Part shown: piece by piece, positions 1 to 12,155 of the stretch | How the letters are laid out: every line of letters begins with the position of its first letter | How positions within the stretch are numbered: the first letter of the stretch is position 1 | Source: Phaeosaccion multiseriatum | Taxonomy: Eukaryota > Ochrophyta, other classes | Direction: 5' to 3' | NCBI GenBank assembly: GCA_965112735.1 | Contig: OZ218959.1 | Location: 1,488,001 to 1,552,000, forward strand | Length of the DNA: 64,000 nt | Program-made: the position numbers and the translations under genes | Notes under the pieces: model-generated | The model's database searches: none | Told to the model about the DNA's origin: nothing | The model's input: the letters and a program-made list of their open reading frames with translations, nothing else

Positions 1-2397
1 CGTTCGGGGGGGGCCACGTCAACCTCCAGCTACACAGCAGCGCCGTCTTGCTCCAACAAGAAGGGCATTGCAAGGCAGCTGACCTCAGGCTCTGAGGTGT
101 CCTCTCTGGCGCCCGGCATCACCTGGTGGTATGATTGGTCACCGGGTGAGACCATGCCGGATGACGTCGTGCAGGCGACCCAGGACAATGTGAGTGGGAG
201 TGAGTGAGTGAGGGGTTCGGAAGGATGGGCTGCATGGGCGTGAACAGAGTGATGCCTTGTGCATGGGATAGATTTGCACAGGGCTAGATGCTATAAGAGG
301 TGGGTGGGTGGCCCCCTGTTACCCTTATCTGCGTCCTTGGCTTTGTGTAACTCCCCGCTGTTGCTCCTCGCACCTCGTCTCACCCCCTCCCCCCATCTAT
401 CATGTTTGTGTGACCCACCTACCTGCCACTCATCCTCACCTACCACCCCCTACAGAACCTTGAATTCGCCCCCATGATCGCCCTCCCAAGCGAGGAAAGC
501 AAGCTCGACAACCCCAACCTTGCGCGACTCACAGACGCCGGCAACGTGCAGGACTTCCTCTTCCTCAATGAGCCCAACTTCATGGAATACGCTGCCTCCA
601 CGCCCTCCCAGGCTGCCAGCCTCTACTCGCAAGTTCGCTCACACTCGAGCGTGAGCCGGCTCAACAATGTCGGTCCCGGCATGAACTACTGCGGCACCAA
701 CTGCGTGGGTAACGGGGACCCCATCCAATGGCTCGACGAGTTCTACGGAGCCACGAGCTTCAGCAACGAATTGTCCAGGGTGTCGATTCACAGGTCAGTC
801 ACTTCAGTCGCTCCCCGATTTTTTTTTTGATTTTTTGTTTCGTTCGTGTGTTTGTGTTCGTTGCAACAGAAGTGTATGTGTGTGGTGCCAACGGCAGCAG
901 CAAGGAGGAGGAGGAGGACTCTAATAGCTGTACCACTCTCCCATTTATATGTAGTTTGCTGCAACGGTTGAGGAGGAGGGCAGCAGTCTCTCGCGTTTGC
1001 TTTTCGCTCATCATAGACCCACCCCCCCTCTCTTCTCTCACAAACGACAGTTACACCTGCGGCGTGCAGTACCTCAACAAGCACATCCACGCCTACCTCA
1101 AATACGGCCGAAAGGTGTGGGTCACCGAGTTTGCATGCGGCGAGGGACCCTCCCTCAGCAGGCAGCAGGGGTATATGCCGGACGCTCTCCTCCTGCTCGA
1201 GCTACACCCCGAGGTGGAACGTTACGCCTGGTTCAGCTACCCGGCCATCTCAGGCTCCAACCTCTTGAACTCCAGCGGAGGCTTGAGCGACCTTGGAAGG
1301 ACGTACGTCAACACCTACCCCAGATGTGGCGGTAGCGCACGCGCAGCTCCACCTGCACCCCCCGCGGCAACCCCGCAACCAACCCCACGACCAACCCCAC
1401 GACCAACCCCACAACCCACTGCTGCTGCCCGAGAAGCCGCCCCGACACCTGTACCGAACGCACCGGCGGCTCCCGGGCGTCCGGCCCCTTCACCTCCTGC
1501 CCTGCCACGTGCCGCTCCGGACTTCTTTGCGATCAACGAGTGCACCGTGGGTGCGTGCGGCGTGGGCGAGCAGACGTGCGAGGTGTGGGCAGGCTGCATC
1601 AACGGAGGGCCGGGATGCATCGACTCTGTGTGCAGGTAAGGTGGGAGGGGATTGTATTGTAGTATCTTTTCCCTCTTTTTGGTGTGCTGCAAGCCATGTC
1701 GTGGCCCACCGACGAGACTTGGTTCTCAAGGTTTGCTTTTCTTGTTCTGTTCACTCGCTGATTTTATATCATTGCCCCACCTACCCCACTCCCTCACCAA
1801 CTCACTGCCTCCCCCCCCCCTTCCCCCCCCACTTTCCTTGCTTCAAACTCAATTCTCACCTCCTTACCTCCCTACTCCAGGTACTGCGGCTTTAAGGAGT
1901 TCCCAAGGTGTGCCTCCAGCCCCACCTCCCCCAGTCCGAACCCTTCCCCGACTCCTCCGGCGTCAGCGCCGCAGTCTTCCAGCTGCGCCGGCGTGGGCGC
2001 GTGCGGGGTCAACGGACAAACATGCGAGACGTACACCGCTTGCCGAACAACCGGCGGAAGGGGATGCATCGCCGGAACCCAATGCCGCTTCTGTGGTTTC
2101 GGAGGGTTCTCTAGTTGCTCCGGAGGTGGTGGAGGAGGAGGAGGTGGAGGAGGAGGTGGAGGAGGTGGAGGTACGTCGCCGAGCCCCTCCCCTCCGTCCG
2201 GGGTCACCACGGCTTGTCGGGGCGTAGGGGCTTGTGGTGTTGGTGGACAGACTTGCGAGTTCTACGACTGTTCTCGAGGCGGTCGAGGCTGCATTGACAA
2301 CTCGTGTCGTTACTGTGGATTCGCCGACTTCAACGCCTGTGGCTCCGTGCCCGCGGGTGACAGAGCCTCGGCCACGGCTCTCTCGCACGAGAGATGA
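1..2397 (+). CDS. GH128/Asl1-like glycoside hydrolase with three C-terminal Cys-rich repeats (5' partial)
   Basis: Four exons, 1-189, 456-793, 1051-1635 and 1881-2397, join in frame to 542 residues; the start codon lies left of the window. Catalytic-core signs of the Asl1-like/GH128 fold are GITWWYDWSP near residue 45, FLFLNEPN with a candidate acid/base Glu near 101, VSIHSYTCG across the exon 2/3 junction, and KVWVTEFACGEG with a candidate nucleophile Glu near 202. Family members cleave beta-1,3-glucans. A Pro/Ala/Thr-rich linker follows, with PTPRPTPRPTPQPT. Then come three copies of a Cys-rich repeat of about 40 residues sharing GACGV..QTCE...GC(I)...CR(Y/F)CGF. Copies two and three are separated by a poly-Gly linker. 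The product is probably secreted or wall-associated, with the repeats as a binding module; that is inference, because no signal peptide is visible in this partial gene. The repeat family is not one I can name. Confidence 0.87.
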
Positions 2398-3661
2398 GTG
2401 GAGAGTTGAGTCATGCCACGCACGCACCCACCGACTCAGACATGGCCTTTAGGCCGGGCGGCTGGCGTGTAGGCGTGCGGCTCGCACGAGAGCTCAAGAA
2501 GCCAAGCACCGCCATCATCTCGATCGTGCGAGTAGGGTAGGGGGGGAGGGGGTCAACGTGCTGTAGTGAGACACACTCGCACGAGGCAAAAGCGAATGGC
2601 TGTTCAAGCACCGCCATCCTCACTCGTGCGACTCATTCATTCAGGGGGGATGGGCAAGCACATGGTAGTATGTTAGTAGGGAGACACATGGACCGTAGCG
2701 AGGGAGACTTTGACTATTATTCTCTGGGTAGAGCAGTGCAGTGCAGGACGCAGTTTTGCTTCGTTGTGTGTGTGTGTGTGTGTGTGTTGGGAAGTAGGGG
2801 ACGGGGCCAACCTTACGGGCCCTTGCGGGCACGTGGTTTGTGACGGCGAGGGAGGGAGGGACAGTGGCTGTGGAGCGCGCAGGACTGGGGGCATAGACGA
2901 AGGATCCAATAGAGAACAGTGAAGTGGATGAGTAGCGAGCGTCGCAAGGCTTGCCATCCTTACCTGCTGCAGCTCGGGTGACTGGGCTGCCCACACATGA
3001 ACACATGGAACCGCTTGGACGATACCATGGTCAGATTATCCGTTCGTATTAGTAGTAAACGTCTTAGGGTATATCAATGTACATTTTTCCTTCAATTCTC
3101 TCGCGCAACGCCACCTCTCTATCTTTTGCTCCCGGCTGTTTGGGCAGGTGGGTGCCTCACAACACCCTGACACCCTGTATTTGTTTGTACACATCGAGTC
3201 TCGAGCACAGCGCACGGACAGGCCGAAAGGAAACGCGCGCACATCCATCGGGCATCCACGCATCCAGGAGCCCGGGGGGGTGTTGCGAGTGAGGTGAGCC
3301 GAGGAGCCGAGTGGATGAATGAGGGGGCGAGTGTGGCCCTTCTTCTTGCCCCAACGGAGTGGGGCTACAATGCCCAACACACCCAACACACCGCCCCGGC
3401 CTGACTGACTGACTGACGGTGTGTGGGTGTGTGCGTGCGTGCGTGCGTGCAGCGCCTCTACCCACCTCCTCCTGCTGTTGCTGCTGCTGCTGCTGTTGTC
3501 GCAGCGCATTTCGATGACTCAAGGCTTCGGGGGAGGCCCAAAGGAAGAGCCTGGTGTGGACATGTGTGGGTATCCTGTGCCCTCCCTCCCCCTGTGCTGC
3601 ACTGCACGCCTCTCGACGACCTCCTTTACGGCACTGCAATAAATGGCAGCACATGGCTCCA
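2398..3661. other. Convergent intergenic region (3' flanks)
   Basis: This is the space between the stop codons of the GH128-like gene and the VAP gene, so it should hold both 3' UTRs. It contains a GT run near 2765-2788, GTGC/GCGT runs near 3420-3450 and a CTG run near 3470-3500. Open frames here are short and overlap on both strands without splice support or recognisable motifs. I see no gene. Confidence 0.6.
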
Positions 3662-6437
3662 TCAGAGCTCGCCGCTTGCAGCACCGCTTGAAGACCCGAA
3701 ATACTTGCCGAGGCACAAACAGAATAAAGCAACGGCCGCCTAACAAAACAGAGACAAAAACAGAGAGAGGAACGGTAGTGGTGGGACATTGAGAAGGCAA
3801 GAGAAACAACAGCCAACCCATAGAAGAGGGTTCCCGGTGAGAGAAGTCAGTGTGGAGATATTGAGAAGGACAACCACGACAAGCCCAAGCACGAGGCACG
3901 CCGAAAAGGAGAGAGAGGGAGAGGGTGGGGTGGGGGGGGGGGGGAGGGGAAACAGGCAGAGGACCAGAGCATACAAAGGCGAGAGACAGTGCGAGAGACA
4001 GACAGACATAGGCCAGACAGAGAAACAAGCACATAGAAAAATAGAAGAGAGAGAGAAAGAATGGTAGTGCATACATATATACCTACATACATGCACACAT
4101 GCATACGTACATACATACATACATACATACAAACATACGTACATACATACAAACATACGTACATACATACACACATACATACATATATACATACATACAC
4201 ATACACACATACACACATACATACATACATACATACGTACATACATATATACATACATACATTCATACATACACACAGGTGGACAGAGAGATGGCGGCAG
4301 GAGAGACGCCGCCTCACGGTGCGCTGTGGGCCCCTTGGCTTCCTTCCTCACCATGAACAAGAAGCTGTATCCCTCGTCGTTGCTGGAGCTCCCTCCGCGT
4401 GACCCCGCACCCCTGCCCAGCCCCGCCCCGCCCCCTGCTCGGGTATGCAGGCCCTTGCTGCCGAGGGCCATGCGCTGGGCCATTTCTCGCTGGGTGGGTG
4501 GGTGCGTGTGTGGGTGCGTGTGTGGGTGCGTGTGTGGGTGGGTGGTGGGTGCGTGCGTGCGTGGCGTGGGTAGGTGCGTGTGAGTGTGCGTGCGTGGGTT
4601 CGTGCGCATGTCAGACCGGGACGGTGACCGAGAGAAGCGCGGCAAACAGAGATGTATGTGGGTATCCTCTCTGCCGATCAAACCACGGAAGAAGAGATTC
4701 CTTCTCCCTCAAAGTCTGTGGCTTCTTTCTGCTCTCACCACCTGCAGCTTGCTACACAGTTCCTCCACCACAACATCCCATCCGACACCATCCGCGTCCT
4801 CCTCTTCGTCATTGTCCTCCTCCCTCCTCCCTCCTCCTCCTCCTCCTCCTCCTCCTCCTCCTCCTCCTCCTCCTCCTCCCCCTCCTCCTCCTTTTCCTCC
4901 CCCTCCTCCAACCCACCTGCAGCTTCTTCTTCTCCTCCTCGAGGTCTCTAGTCAGCATATCGCGCTCCTCTGTCAGCTCTGCCGTGTACGTCACAAGATC
5001 CTCGTACTTCCTCCTCAGCATCTTGGCGTCCGGCCCTCCTCCTCCTCCCCCTCCTTCTCTACTTGGAGACGCTCCTCCTCCGGCTCCCGCTAGTGCCCCC
5101 TCTGTTCGCGTTGCCGCTACTGGTACACTTCCCCTGCTGGCGCTCCCAACGAGCTCGGCAGGGCTCGTTGGCACAGACCCTGTCCCTTGCCCTGTACCCA
5201 CTCCTCCTTCTCCTCCTCCTCGTCCTCCCTCTGTCGTCTTGGGGAGTAAGGGTAGATCGAAGCTGACCAGGAGCTTCTTGTTACGGATCTGATCCCGCTT
5301 GTCCTTGCTGTACTCACCCCACAGCTTCTGCAGCTCCAGGCCCGCCTCTTTCACATCCATCTCCTGGAGCTTGCTGTAGGTGGGTGGAGGGGAGGGAGGG
5401 AAGGAGGGAGGGAGGGGCCATGATGATCAACAACGAGGAAAGAGAGAGGGTGGGGGGGGGGACGGGAGAGGGAGAGAGAGAGAGAGAGCTGCACTCAGAG
5501 CTTGCTGCGCCCCCTCCACTTACTCTGCGACAGCTTGGTCCACTTTGACCATCTGCGTAAGGAACTTGTCGCTGCAGGGGGGTACCTTGCCATCATAGCT
5601 ACCGGAGTAATCGAGAAGAGTATTGCACTCCCTGGGGAGGAGGAGGAGGAGGAGGAGGAGGAGGAGGAGGAGGAGGAGGAGGGGGGAGGAGGAGGAGGAG
5701 GAGCAAGGGAAGGAGGGGGTGGAGCAGGGGAGAGGAGGAGGAGCAGGGGTTGGTATACATGGGTGGAGTGACAGGGAGAATGGAACGGTGCAGATGACTA
5801 GAAGGGTCTGCATGCGGTAGGGGTGAGAGGAAACGAGGGGGGGTGGATTGGGAGCCAACAACCCACACACGTTCTCCCGTGAAAAGAAGGCAGTCAGATG
5901 GTAGCAGTATGTGCGGTGAGGCAAGCCTATTCTTCGCAGCCAAGCTGGACGGAGGGACGAGCCGGCTGGCCTCCTAAGACTACATCAGCGCTTCTTCATT
6001 GACCGAAATACAGTCTTTTCTCACTTTTCAACGACGTAGATGTTGACAATCTCGTCAGATGAGACGTTCACGACACCCTGGTTGGGCCGCACCAGATAGC
6101 GCTTAGGATCTGTGGTCTTGACCTGAAAGGAAGGAGGAGCAGACAAGTTTAGTAGAGGCGGAGAGGGGGAATATGCCATGATGTCCGGCAGAAAGATGCC
6201 ACAGTAGACGAGGGAAGCGAAAGGGGGGGAGGAGGGGAAGGCAAGAGAGAAGAGAGAGGAGGAATTTGCGGAGGTGAATGATGATGGGGAACTCGGGCTC
6301 ACCTTGAAGGCAACAGGCTGATCCGAGAGGTTCGTGATCGTCATTATACACCCTGGCTGCGAGTTCGGCGTGAGTGTAAAGGTCAGTTTGTCGGGCGAAA
6401 TGCTGGCCAAATGCTTGCCAGCATCCCCCTCACTCAT
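3662..6437 (-). CDS. VAP: VAP-like MSP-domain, tail-anchored membrane protein
   Basis: Six exons on the minus strand (6437-6303, 6122-6025, 5631-5524, 5373-4917, 4489-4352, 3739-3662) join in frame to 337 residues. Residues 1 to about 115 form a major-sperm-protein domain: CIMTITNLSDQPVAFKV, then KTTDPKRYLVRPNQGVV and CSDKFLTQM, the core of VAMP-associated proteins that bind FFAT-motif partners. A low-complexity linker and a coiled coil (MLRRKYEDLVTYTAELTEER, then LEEEKKKLQREMA) follow. The last exon begins inside the tail anchor, YSFLFMAAVALFCLCLGKYF, and leaves a short Ser/Ala/Gly tail. Domain order MSP, coiled coil and C-terminal anchor is that of ER VAP proteins at membrane contact sites. 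The last intron (4351-3740) holds an ATAC array and a very long AG-free stretch. The gene starts 181 bp from the divergent hydrolase gene. Confidence 0.92.
4061..4280. repeat. (ATAC)n tetranucleotide array in the last VAP intron
   Basis: About 220 bp of imperfect ATAC repeats with ACAC and ATAT variants, inside the intron of the VAP gene between its fifth and sixth exons. It produces spurious Tyr/His/Thr frames on the plus strand and Cys/Met/Tyr/Val frames on the minus strand. Confidence 0.95.
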
Positions 6438-6618
6438 CTTGTCCGCTTCCAGACAATCCTAAGGATACCCCAGGCAGCAGCACGACCACACCGCCAACAG
6501 CAACCTAAGCAGTAGTAGGAGAAGCAGTAGAAGCAGTAGCAGTAGCAACTACTAGTAGTAGCGGAAGCGGAAGAGAAATGGCGAGAAGCGAGAAAAGAGA
6601 AACAGGGAACAAGGGCGG
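6438..6618. promoter_or_regulatory. Putative bidirectional promoter, VAP / alpha-beta hydrolase
   Basis: 181 bp separate the start codons of two divergently transcribed genes, so the segment must hold both 5' UTRs and both core promoters. It carries an AGTAGC/AGTAGT-rich tract near 6510-6560 and no obvious TATA box. The role is inferred from layout only. Confidence 0.5.
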
Positions 6619-8299
6619 ATGGCACTGGATGTGATAGACAGGGGTACTTTTGATCTTGGGTGGGGGGCATTCAGCAAGAACAGCATGGGTTGTCAGCTAA
6701 TGGTAGGGGTTGCGGCCATCCTCTTCGCTGCATTCTCTGCTCTTCCTACGTTCGATGGGGAGCTACACATCGTCTCGTTGACCAAGGACGACTACCTACC
6801 GGAGGCCGTCGATCACGGCTTGTACGAACGGACAGACGAGTTCTTCACGAGCGAGGTGGGGAACGAAAGGACGCAAGACGATTCCTCACAGAATCGTATG
6901 CTACCTAATGCGGTGCTATATTTCATAGATACATCGTCCCCCCTCTGTGAGAAGTAACTCGCGTGTTCCATGCCCCCCTCCTCCCACAGAATGTCCGATG
7001 TCACACGTGGCTGTACCTCCCGAAGGAGGGCCCCCTTGCCGAACCCTCTCCGCCTGTTGTCATTCTTGGTCATGGTCTGGGCGCACAGAAGGACATGGGC
7101 CTCGACACGTACGCAGCTGCTTTTGCGAAAGAGGGAATAGCCAGCTTCGTTATCGACTACAGGTCAGGCCGTGTTGCGCCAGCAGCAATTCTCTAGCTAA
7201 CCCCTTCGCCTCGTTCACTGAGGAAGAGACGGCCGCTCCGCCCCCCGCTCCCCTACTCCCCGCCTTGCCTGACCTCGCCCTTGGCCTTGCCGTTCCTCTT
7301 ACTCGGTCATCATCATTCTCTCACCCCACGCTCGCCCCGCCACCCACCCACCCACCCACCCACCCCCCAGGACCTTTGGCGCGTCTGATGGGATGCCCCG
7401 CAACCTCATCAACCCGTGGAGCCACGTGCAGGACTTTCATAGCGCCATTTCGCACATACAGACTGACGGGCTCGGGGGCAGGGTCGACAGCAGCAGGTCT
7501 GTCTATGACACAGGCATGAAAAGGATGAGTGGTGAGGGCAGTGGTGGTGGTAGGAGTAGCCGTAGTTGATGCTGTTGTAGGAGGAGGAGGGGCGGACGGG
7601 TTGGGCTTGAGCTACAGGCCACCATTCTCTTCTCCCTTGGCCGCTTCTCTCGTCTTTCTTTGTACGCATCGTTGACCCATCGAGCTTCATTCAATGACTC
7701 CCCCTCCCCTCCCCTCCCCTCCCCCTTCCCTCCCTCCGCCCCCCTCCCCCTCCCCCCTCCCTCTCCTCAACAGGATCGCTCTGTGGGGCACCTCTCTCGG
7801 CGGGGGACACGTGATAGAGGCCGCGGCCACACAGAAGAGCAACATCACTGCGGTCGTGTCACAGGTGGGCTTCTCGATGGCAGCATACTGCATATTGTAG
7901 CAACTAGCAGCAGCATTCATTAAACAATAATAGTAGAAGTAGTAGTAGTAGGAGGAGGAGGGGTGGTAGTAGTAGTGAGAAATAGTGAGTAAAGTAAAGG
8001 GAGTAAAAGCAACAGCAGTGGCAGCTGGTGATACACCAGCAGATGCTGCAAGGGATGCTCGTCAAAGGGCCCACACCCTCCCTTTATGTCCCGGGCTTGA
8101 ACCTCTGCGGCGTGTCCTGACCCTCATGCTCATACTCCCCTCGACCGCCCCCCCCTCCCCCGTCCACTGCCATCCTCCCTTCTCCCTTGCCCTACATTGT
8201 AGGTCCCCCACTTAGATGGTCGTGCGGCAAGCAAGCGTGCCATGTCCCTCCGAGGTGTACTTGGCACTCTTCGTCTCGCATACGGTGAGCAACAAGAGG

Positions 8300-8342
<43 letters not shown>

Positions 8343-8851
8343 GAGAGATGGACAAGAGGGAGGGAGGGAGAGAGAGAGAGAGGGTTTTTGCGTTTGGGCA
8401 AAGTGGCCTCCCGCAATATGCCCCGTATATCTGTATGACAATTATGCAATCAATGTCAGCATCACATCGCGTAATACCACGTATTACTAATCCTCTGTCC
8501 TCCCCATCCACGGCCATCCCATCCCCATCCCCACTGGCATCCGCTACCATCCCCTCCCTACCACCCATCCACTGCCATCCCCACCCCACCACCGCAGCCG
8601 TGCTCAAAGACAGTGCCCGTCACTTCATGGGTCGATCCCCTGCCTACATATCCATTGCAGGGGAGCTTGGGAGCCTCTCCCTCATGCCCCTGCGGACCAA
8701 GGAGCTGGTCGCTAGGAAGGCCAAGCATCCCGATAGATACCTTGGCGGCTGGCAAGACCTCGCACCGGCCCGTGTGGGGGGCATGATGAGCTTCTACAGC
8801 CCTATCCGGCAAGTGGGCAGCATTGAGGCCCCCATACTCTTCATCGCCGCC

Positions 8852-8890
<39 letters not shown>

Positions 8891-9235
8891 GATGTTTGTG
8901 TGTGCGTGCGTGTGAAAATATTTTTCTCTCTCCCTCTTTCTTTCTCTCATTTCTGTGTCTTTCACCTACCATATGTCTCTTGACCTACCATTTTCTATAC
9001 TTGGCCCTCGTCCCTCCACACGCTTCCTTCTTCCCTTCCCCCCATCGACATACGGGTCGTCGCCAGCCGAGACGAACTCTGCCCCCTCGACACGGTCAAG
9101 GAGGCGGCTTCTAAAGCGAAGGACGCACGCTTCATGGAGGTAGACGCAGATCACTTTGAAGTGTATGGGGGAGAGGTCCTGGAGAGGACGCTGAAGGAGA
9201 CAACAGCCTTCCTTGTCAAGCAACTGAGCCAGTGA
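6619..9235 (+). CDS. Alpha/beta-fold hydrolase (serine hydrolase)
   Basis: Seven exons (6619-6855, 6990-7162, 7371-7496, 7774-7864, 8203-8284, 8598-8853, 9067-9235) join in frame to 377 residues. An oxyanion-hole type HGLG occurs in VVILGHGLGAQKD. The nucleophile elbow GTSLGG puts Ser near residue 186. A candidate acid sits in AASRDELCP near 324 and His in DADHFEVYGG near 351. This arrangement is that of small soluble alpha/beta hydrolases similar to bacterial proteins of the family; the substrate cannot be told. The start is ambiguous: ATG at 6619 gives 22 extra residues, while ATG at 6685 would begin MGCQLMVGVAAILFAAFSAL, which reads like a signal peptide or anchor. The first donor (GTGGGG) is weak; the others are standard. 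Introns are 130-340 bp and rich in CT, GA or GT runs. Confidence 0.9.
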
Positions 9236-9893
9236 TGAGTTGGAGGAGGAGGAGGAGGAGGAGGAGGAGGAGGAGGAGGAGGAGGAGGAGGAGGAGGAGG
9301 GCGGCGGCTGCTGCTGCTGCTGATGATGATGATGGTGAGGATGCTGCTGATGCTGCTGCACAAGCGAAAACACCTTCCCAGTCTGCGACGAGGCTCCGCC
9401 ACACCAGGGAAATGCCGTTACAAGCATGTGGTGATTAACGGGATCCGACGGCTCTTGCGACTGTACCGCCCTGACTCATGGCGGACGGACTGAGATTGGG
9501 TCGGTGGCTGAGAAGATGCGCTTCTTGGAGCGGCGGAGGCAACCCTCATCTCATCCTCCCTTCCAGGTTGAGAGAGACAACGTGGGGGTAGGAGGAGAGG
9601 ATCACCGAGCTTAAGTCCCAGAGGGAGAGAGAGAGATGGCAGTGGATGAGGGGTTGGGGTTGCCGCATCAGTGCCGCATCAGCAGCCGAGTCAGTCGGCC
9701 AAGGCGAAAGGAGGGGCAAAGAATGAATAATGCCACCGCCACACTCCGTGTAGGGGTGTGTGTGTGTGTTTGTGTGTATGAGAATAGCAGCAAAGCCAAG
9801 CCCCCACAGAGAAGGCCGTGACAAAGGTGAAGCACAACCGACAAGGCGGAGAGACGGGGAGGGCCTCCCACAAGCACCCTTCGAGTGTAATCG

Positions 9894-9924
<31 letters not shown>

Positions 9925-10522
9925 ATGCAAATAATTGCATGTCTACTCTTCCATGTCTTACTCCATCGTCAAAGTAGTGCCATTTTTTTATCGACCCCGA
10001 CCCTCCAGCTTCTCAGCATATGCTTCTTCGCGTCTAACCAACCCTCTTGAATCAAATCCTCAACAATGCAGCCGCAAGCAGAATAGCAGTGAGGGGTGAG
10101 GAGGGTCCATGGGTTTCCGCCCTGAAGCCCACGAGCGGGGCTTGAAATCAGTCAACGGAATGAAACGTATGAAACGTCTAGCCTTCTGGTTCTCCAGTAG
10201 TGTGTACCACTACACGCAGCCCTCCCTCTCCAAGCCAGGCTCCGGCTCCGGCTCCGGCTCAACTCTCGTCTGGCCCCCCATCCCCCCCACACCTCCTTTT
10301 CACGATGCCTCCTCCGCCTTCGGATCACCTACGTCTGTTGCCTTCTCTCGCCCACTGATTCTTCCGCCTCTTTCCACCCTCCATCCGTTGCCCATCCGTT
10401 GCCTCCCCTCCCTCCCGACCTCCACCAGGTTTGCGTAATTGTGTGTCGTGTTACTGTACATGCATGTAGCTTGTGTGTGTGTGTGTGGGGGGGGGGTGCG
10501 TATGCGTGTTGTTACACGACGC
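9236..10522. other. Convergent intergenic region with GGA array
   Basis: This lies between two convergent stop codons. A GGA array at about 9241-9300 directly follows the hydrolase stop codon and runs into a GCTGCTGATGATG tract. GT runs occur near 9760 and 10474, and a CT run near 9895-9915. A GCAGTGGATG motif of the dispersed type is at about 9636. No gene is supported. Confidence 0.6.
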
Positions 10523-12155
10523 CTACTCCTCCTCTCCCCCCTCCCCCTCCTCAGGCAGCGGCGCCGCCATGCTCGCCATCAGCTGAGCCATCGCATCCGA
10601 GTCTGGCTTGGCGTCCTCCCCCCCGCTCTTGCCCTTGCTCTTGCTCCGCTTGCGTGCCTCTCTTGCGGCCTCCCTGCCCCTCTCCTGTGCCCGAGCCTTC
10701 ATTTCAGCGGCCTTGACCTTTTCTTCCTCAAGCTTAGCAGCGGCCTTCGCCAATTTCTCTTGCTCCATTCGCATCTGCTTCAGAGCCTTCTTGTCCGCTT
10801 CTGCCTGCGCCTTCTCGAATCCACCCTCTGCCTGGCGACGCTCCTCTTCATAGGGGGAGCCCGCATTCCTCGTGTCTAGATTCACCATGCCCTTACCCAA
10901 TCTTCCCCGCTCCCGCTCGTCGCCCCCGGCCTCCGCTAGCCGCCGGGCCATGAGGCTGGCCTTGTCGGCATCGCTGAGGAGGCCCAGCTGCTCCACGGAG
11001 CCCGTCCTGTCCATGAGCAAGTCTTGCATCTCACGCCCCCCCCTGCCCCCCAATGCGGAGCCCTTGCCGTCCGCCTCGTCCAACAAGTCATCCTCGTCGT
11101 CGTCGTCGTCGTCGTCGTCGTCTCGGAGCTTTTGCACGTCTTTACTGAGCTTGTCCATCTTCTTGTGAAACACTTTGACTTCGGCGTGTTCCTCAGCATC
11201 GTACCCCAGCAGCACTTTCTTCACGACATTGAGCAGTCGCGTCTTGATGCGTGTGATGCGGTTGGGTTTGATCTCAGGACTGCTTGATAGAAGGGCGGGC
11301 GGGGGAGAGGAGGGGCAATACATATATATATATATCGGTGGATGAGATGGTGTTTGTTGAAGCAGAGCTTTCTCCTCCCCCTTTCCTCATTCTGACTAGT
11401 GACTCATCCCGACCCCCCCCCCCCCCTTGCTCCATTGTAAGACCTCGCGCATGAGCTGGCCCAGTAGGCAAAGGGACTTGCTCTCTGACGCATCAAGACC
11501 ACCTGAAACCCTTCCCCGCCCCTTTCCCGCATCAAAAACTGCGAGCTTAAACCAATGAATGTATGGCTGACAGGTGCCTCCGCCCCAATAAAGCCGCATT
11601 CATTTCCCCCTCCCGCGCATTGTGGCTGCCGCTGCTCCACAGTGTTTGTCTGTCGCAGCCCCTCCACCTGGCGGGTGGGGCCTGTCCACCCGCCGCAGAT
11701 TAGGGAGCCCAGGCGTTTGTGATGCCCTATTGCCCCCCACTGTCAGTCCCAACTTACCTGTCCGTACCGAAGGACGGACTCCCTCTCCCTTTCTCCATCA
11801 CCCTCTGCCCTTTCTTGGTGCGTCGCCGTCTCCCTTCTCCTCGTGTCCTGTCCGCATGCAGCCTCATTAACTTGAAGCGGCCCCGCTCCTCCTCCCTCCC
11901 CCCCGAAAAGAGCCCCGTGGTCTGGAGCTGCGAAGGCCGAAGATTCGCCAGCACCGCTGTCCCCCGTGACGCTCCGCCTCCGCTTGCCCCGCTCCTTGCC
12001 CCCGCACCCGCTCCTGCTGCTCGTCCTCCCGGAGCTGTTGGGCCAACACAAACGACAAAGCTCCGCACAACGTGCACATTAGCGAGCACGAGAAGGATAA
12101 CGCAAGTCGCCGCTGCGATTGCCCCCGCAGAGGTTGTCTTCATAGCGAGTTGCAT
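10523..12155 (-). CDS. Predicted plastid-targeted coiled-coil protein of unknown function
   Basis: Two exons (12155-11758 and 11279-10523) join in frame to 384 residues. The N-terminus has a hydrophobic core, GAIAAATCVILLVLANVHVV, followed by RSFVV and then a Gly/Ala/Pro/Arg-rich basic stretch. This is the layout of stramenopile bipartite plastid presequences, with Phe right after the predicted signal-peptide cleavage. The second exon encodes ITRIKTRLLNVVKKVLLGYD, an Asp-rich run from a GTC array, a central segment with SVEQLGLLSDADKASLMARR, and a long charged Lys/Glu/Arg coiled coil up to the stop. I do not recognise a family. The 478-bp intron contains an open stretch at about 11400-11600 that might be an extra exon, so the middle of the model is the weak part. 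It is divergent from the ankyrin-methyltransferase gene, 137 bp away. Confidence 0.62.

Noticed and set aside
3840-3960. Minus-strand hydrophobic frame reading CLVLGLVVVVLLNIS, a possible VAP membrane anchor
   Set aside because: No acceptor AG exists upstream of it for over 150 nt, while the acceptor at 3741-3740 gives an in-frame anchor and a prompt stop.
10439-10879. Plus-strand Leu/Ser/Cys-rich frames opposite the coiled-coil gene
   Set aside because: They are antisense shadows of a Lys/Glu/Arg-rich coding exon; similar shadows occur opposite poly-Glu and poly-Gly exons elsewhere.
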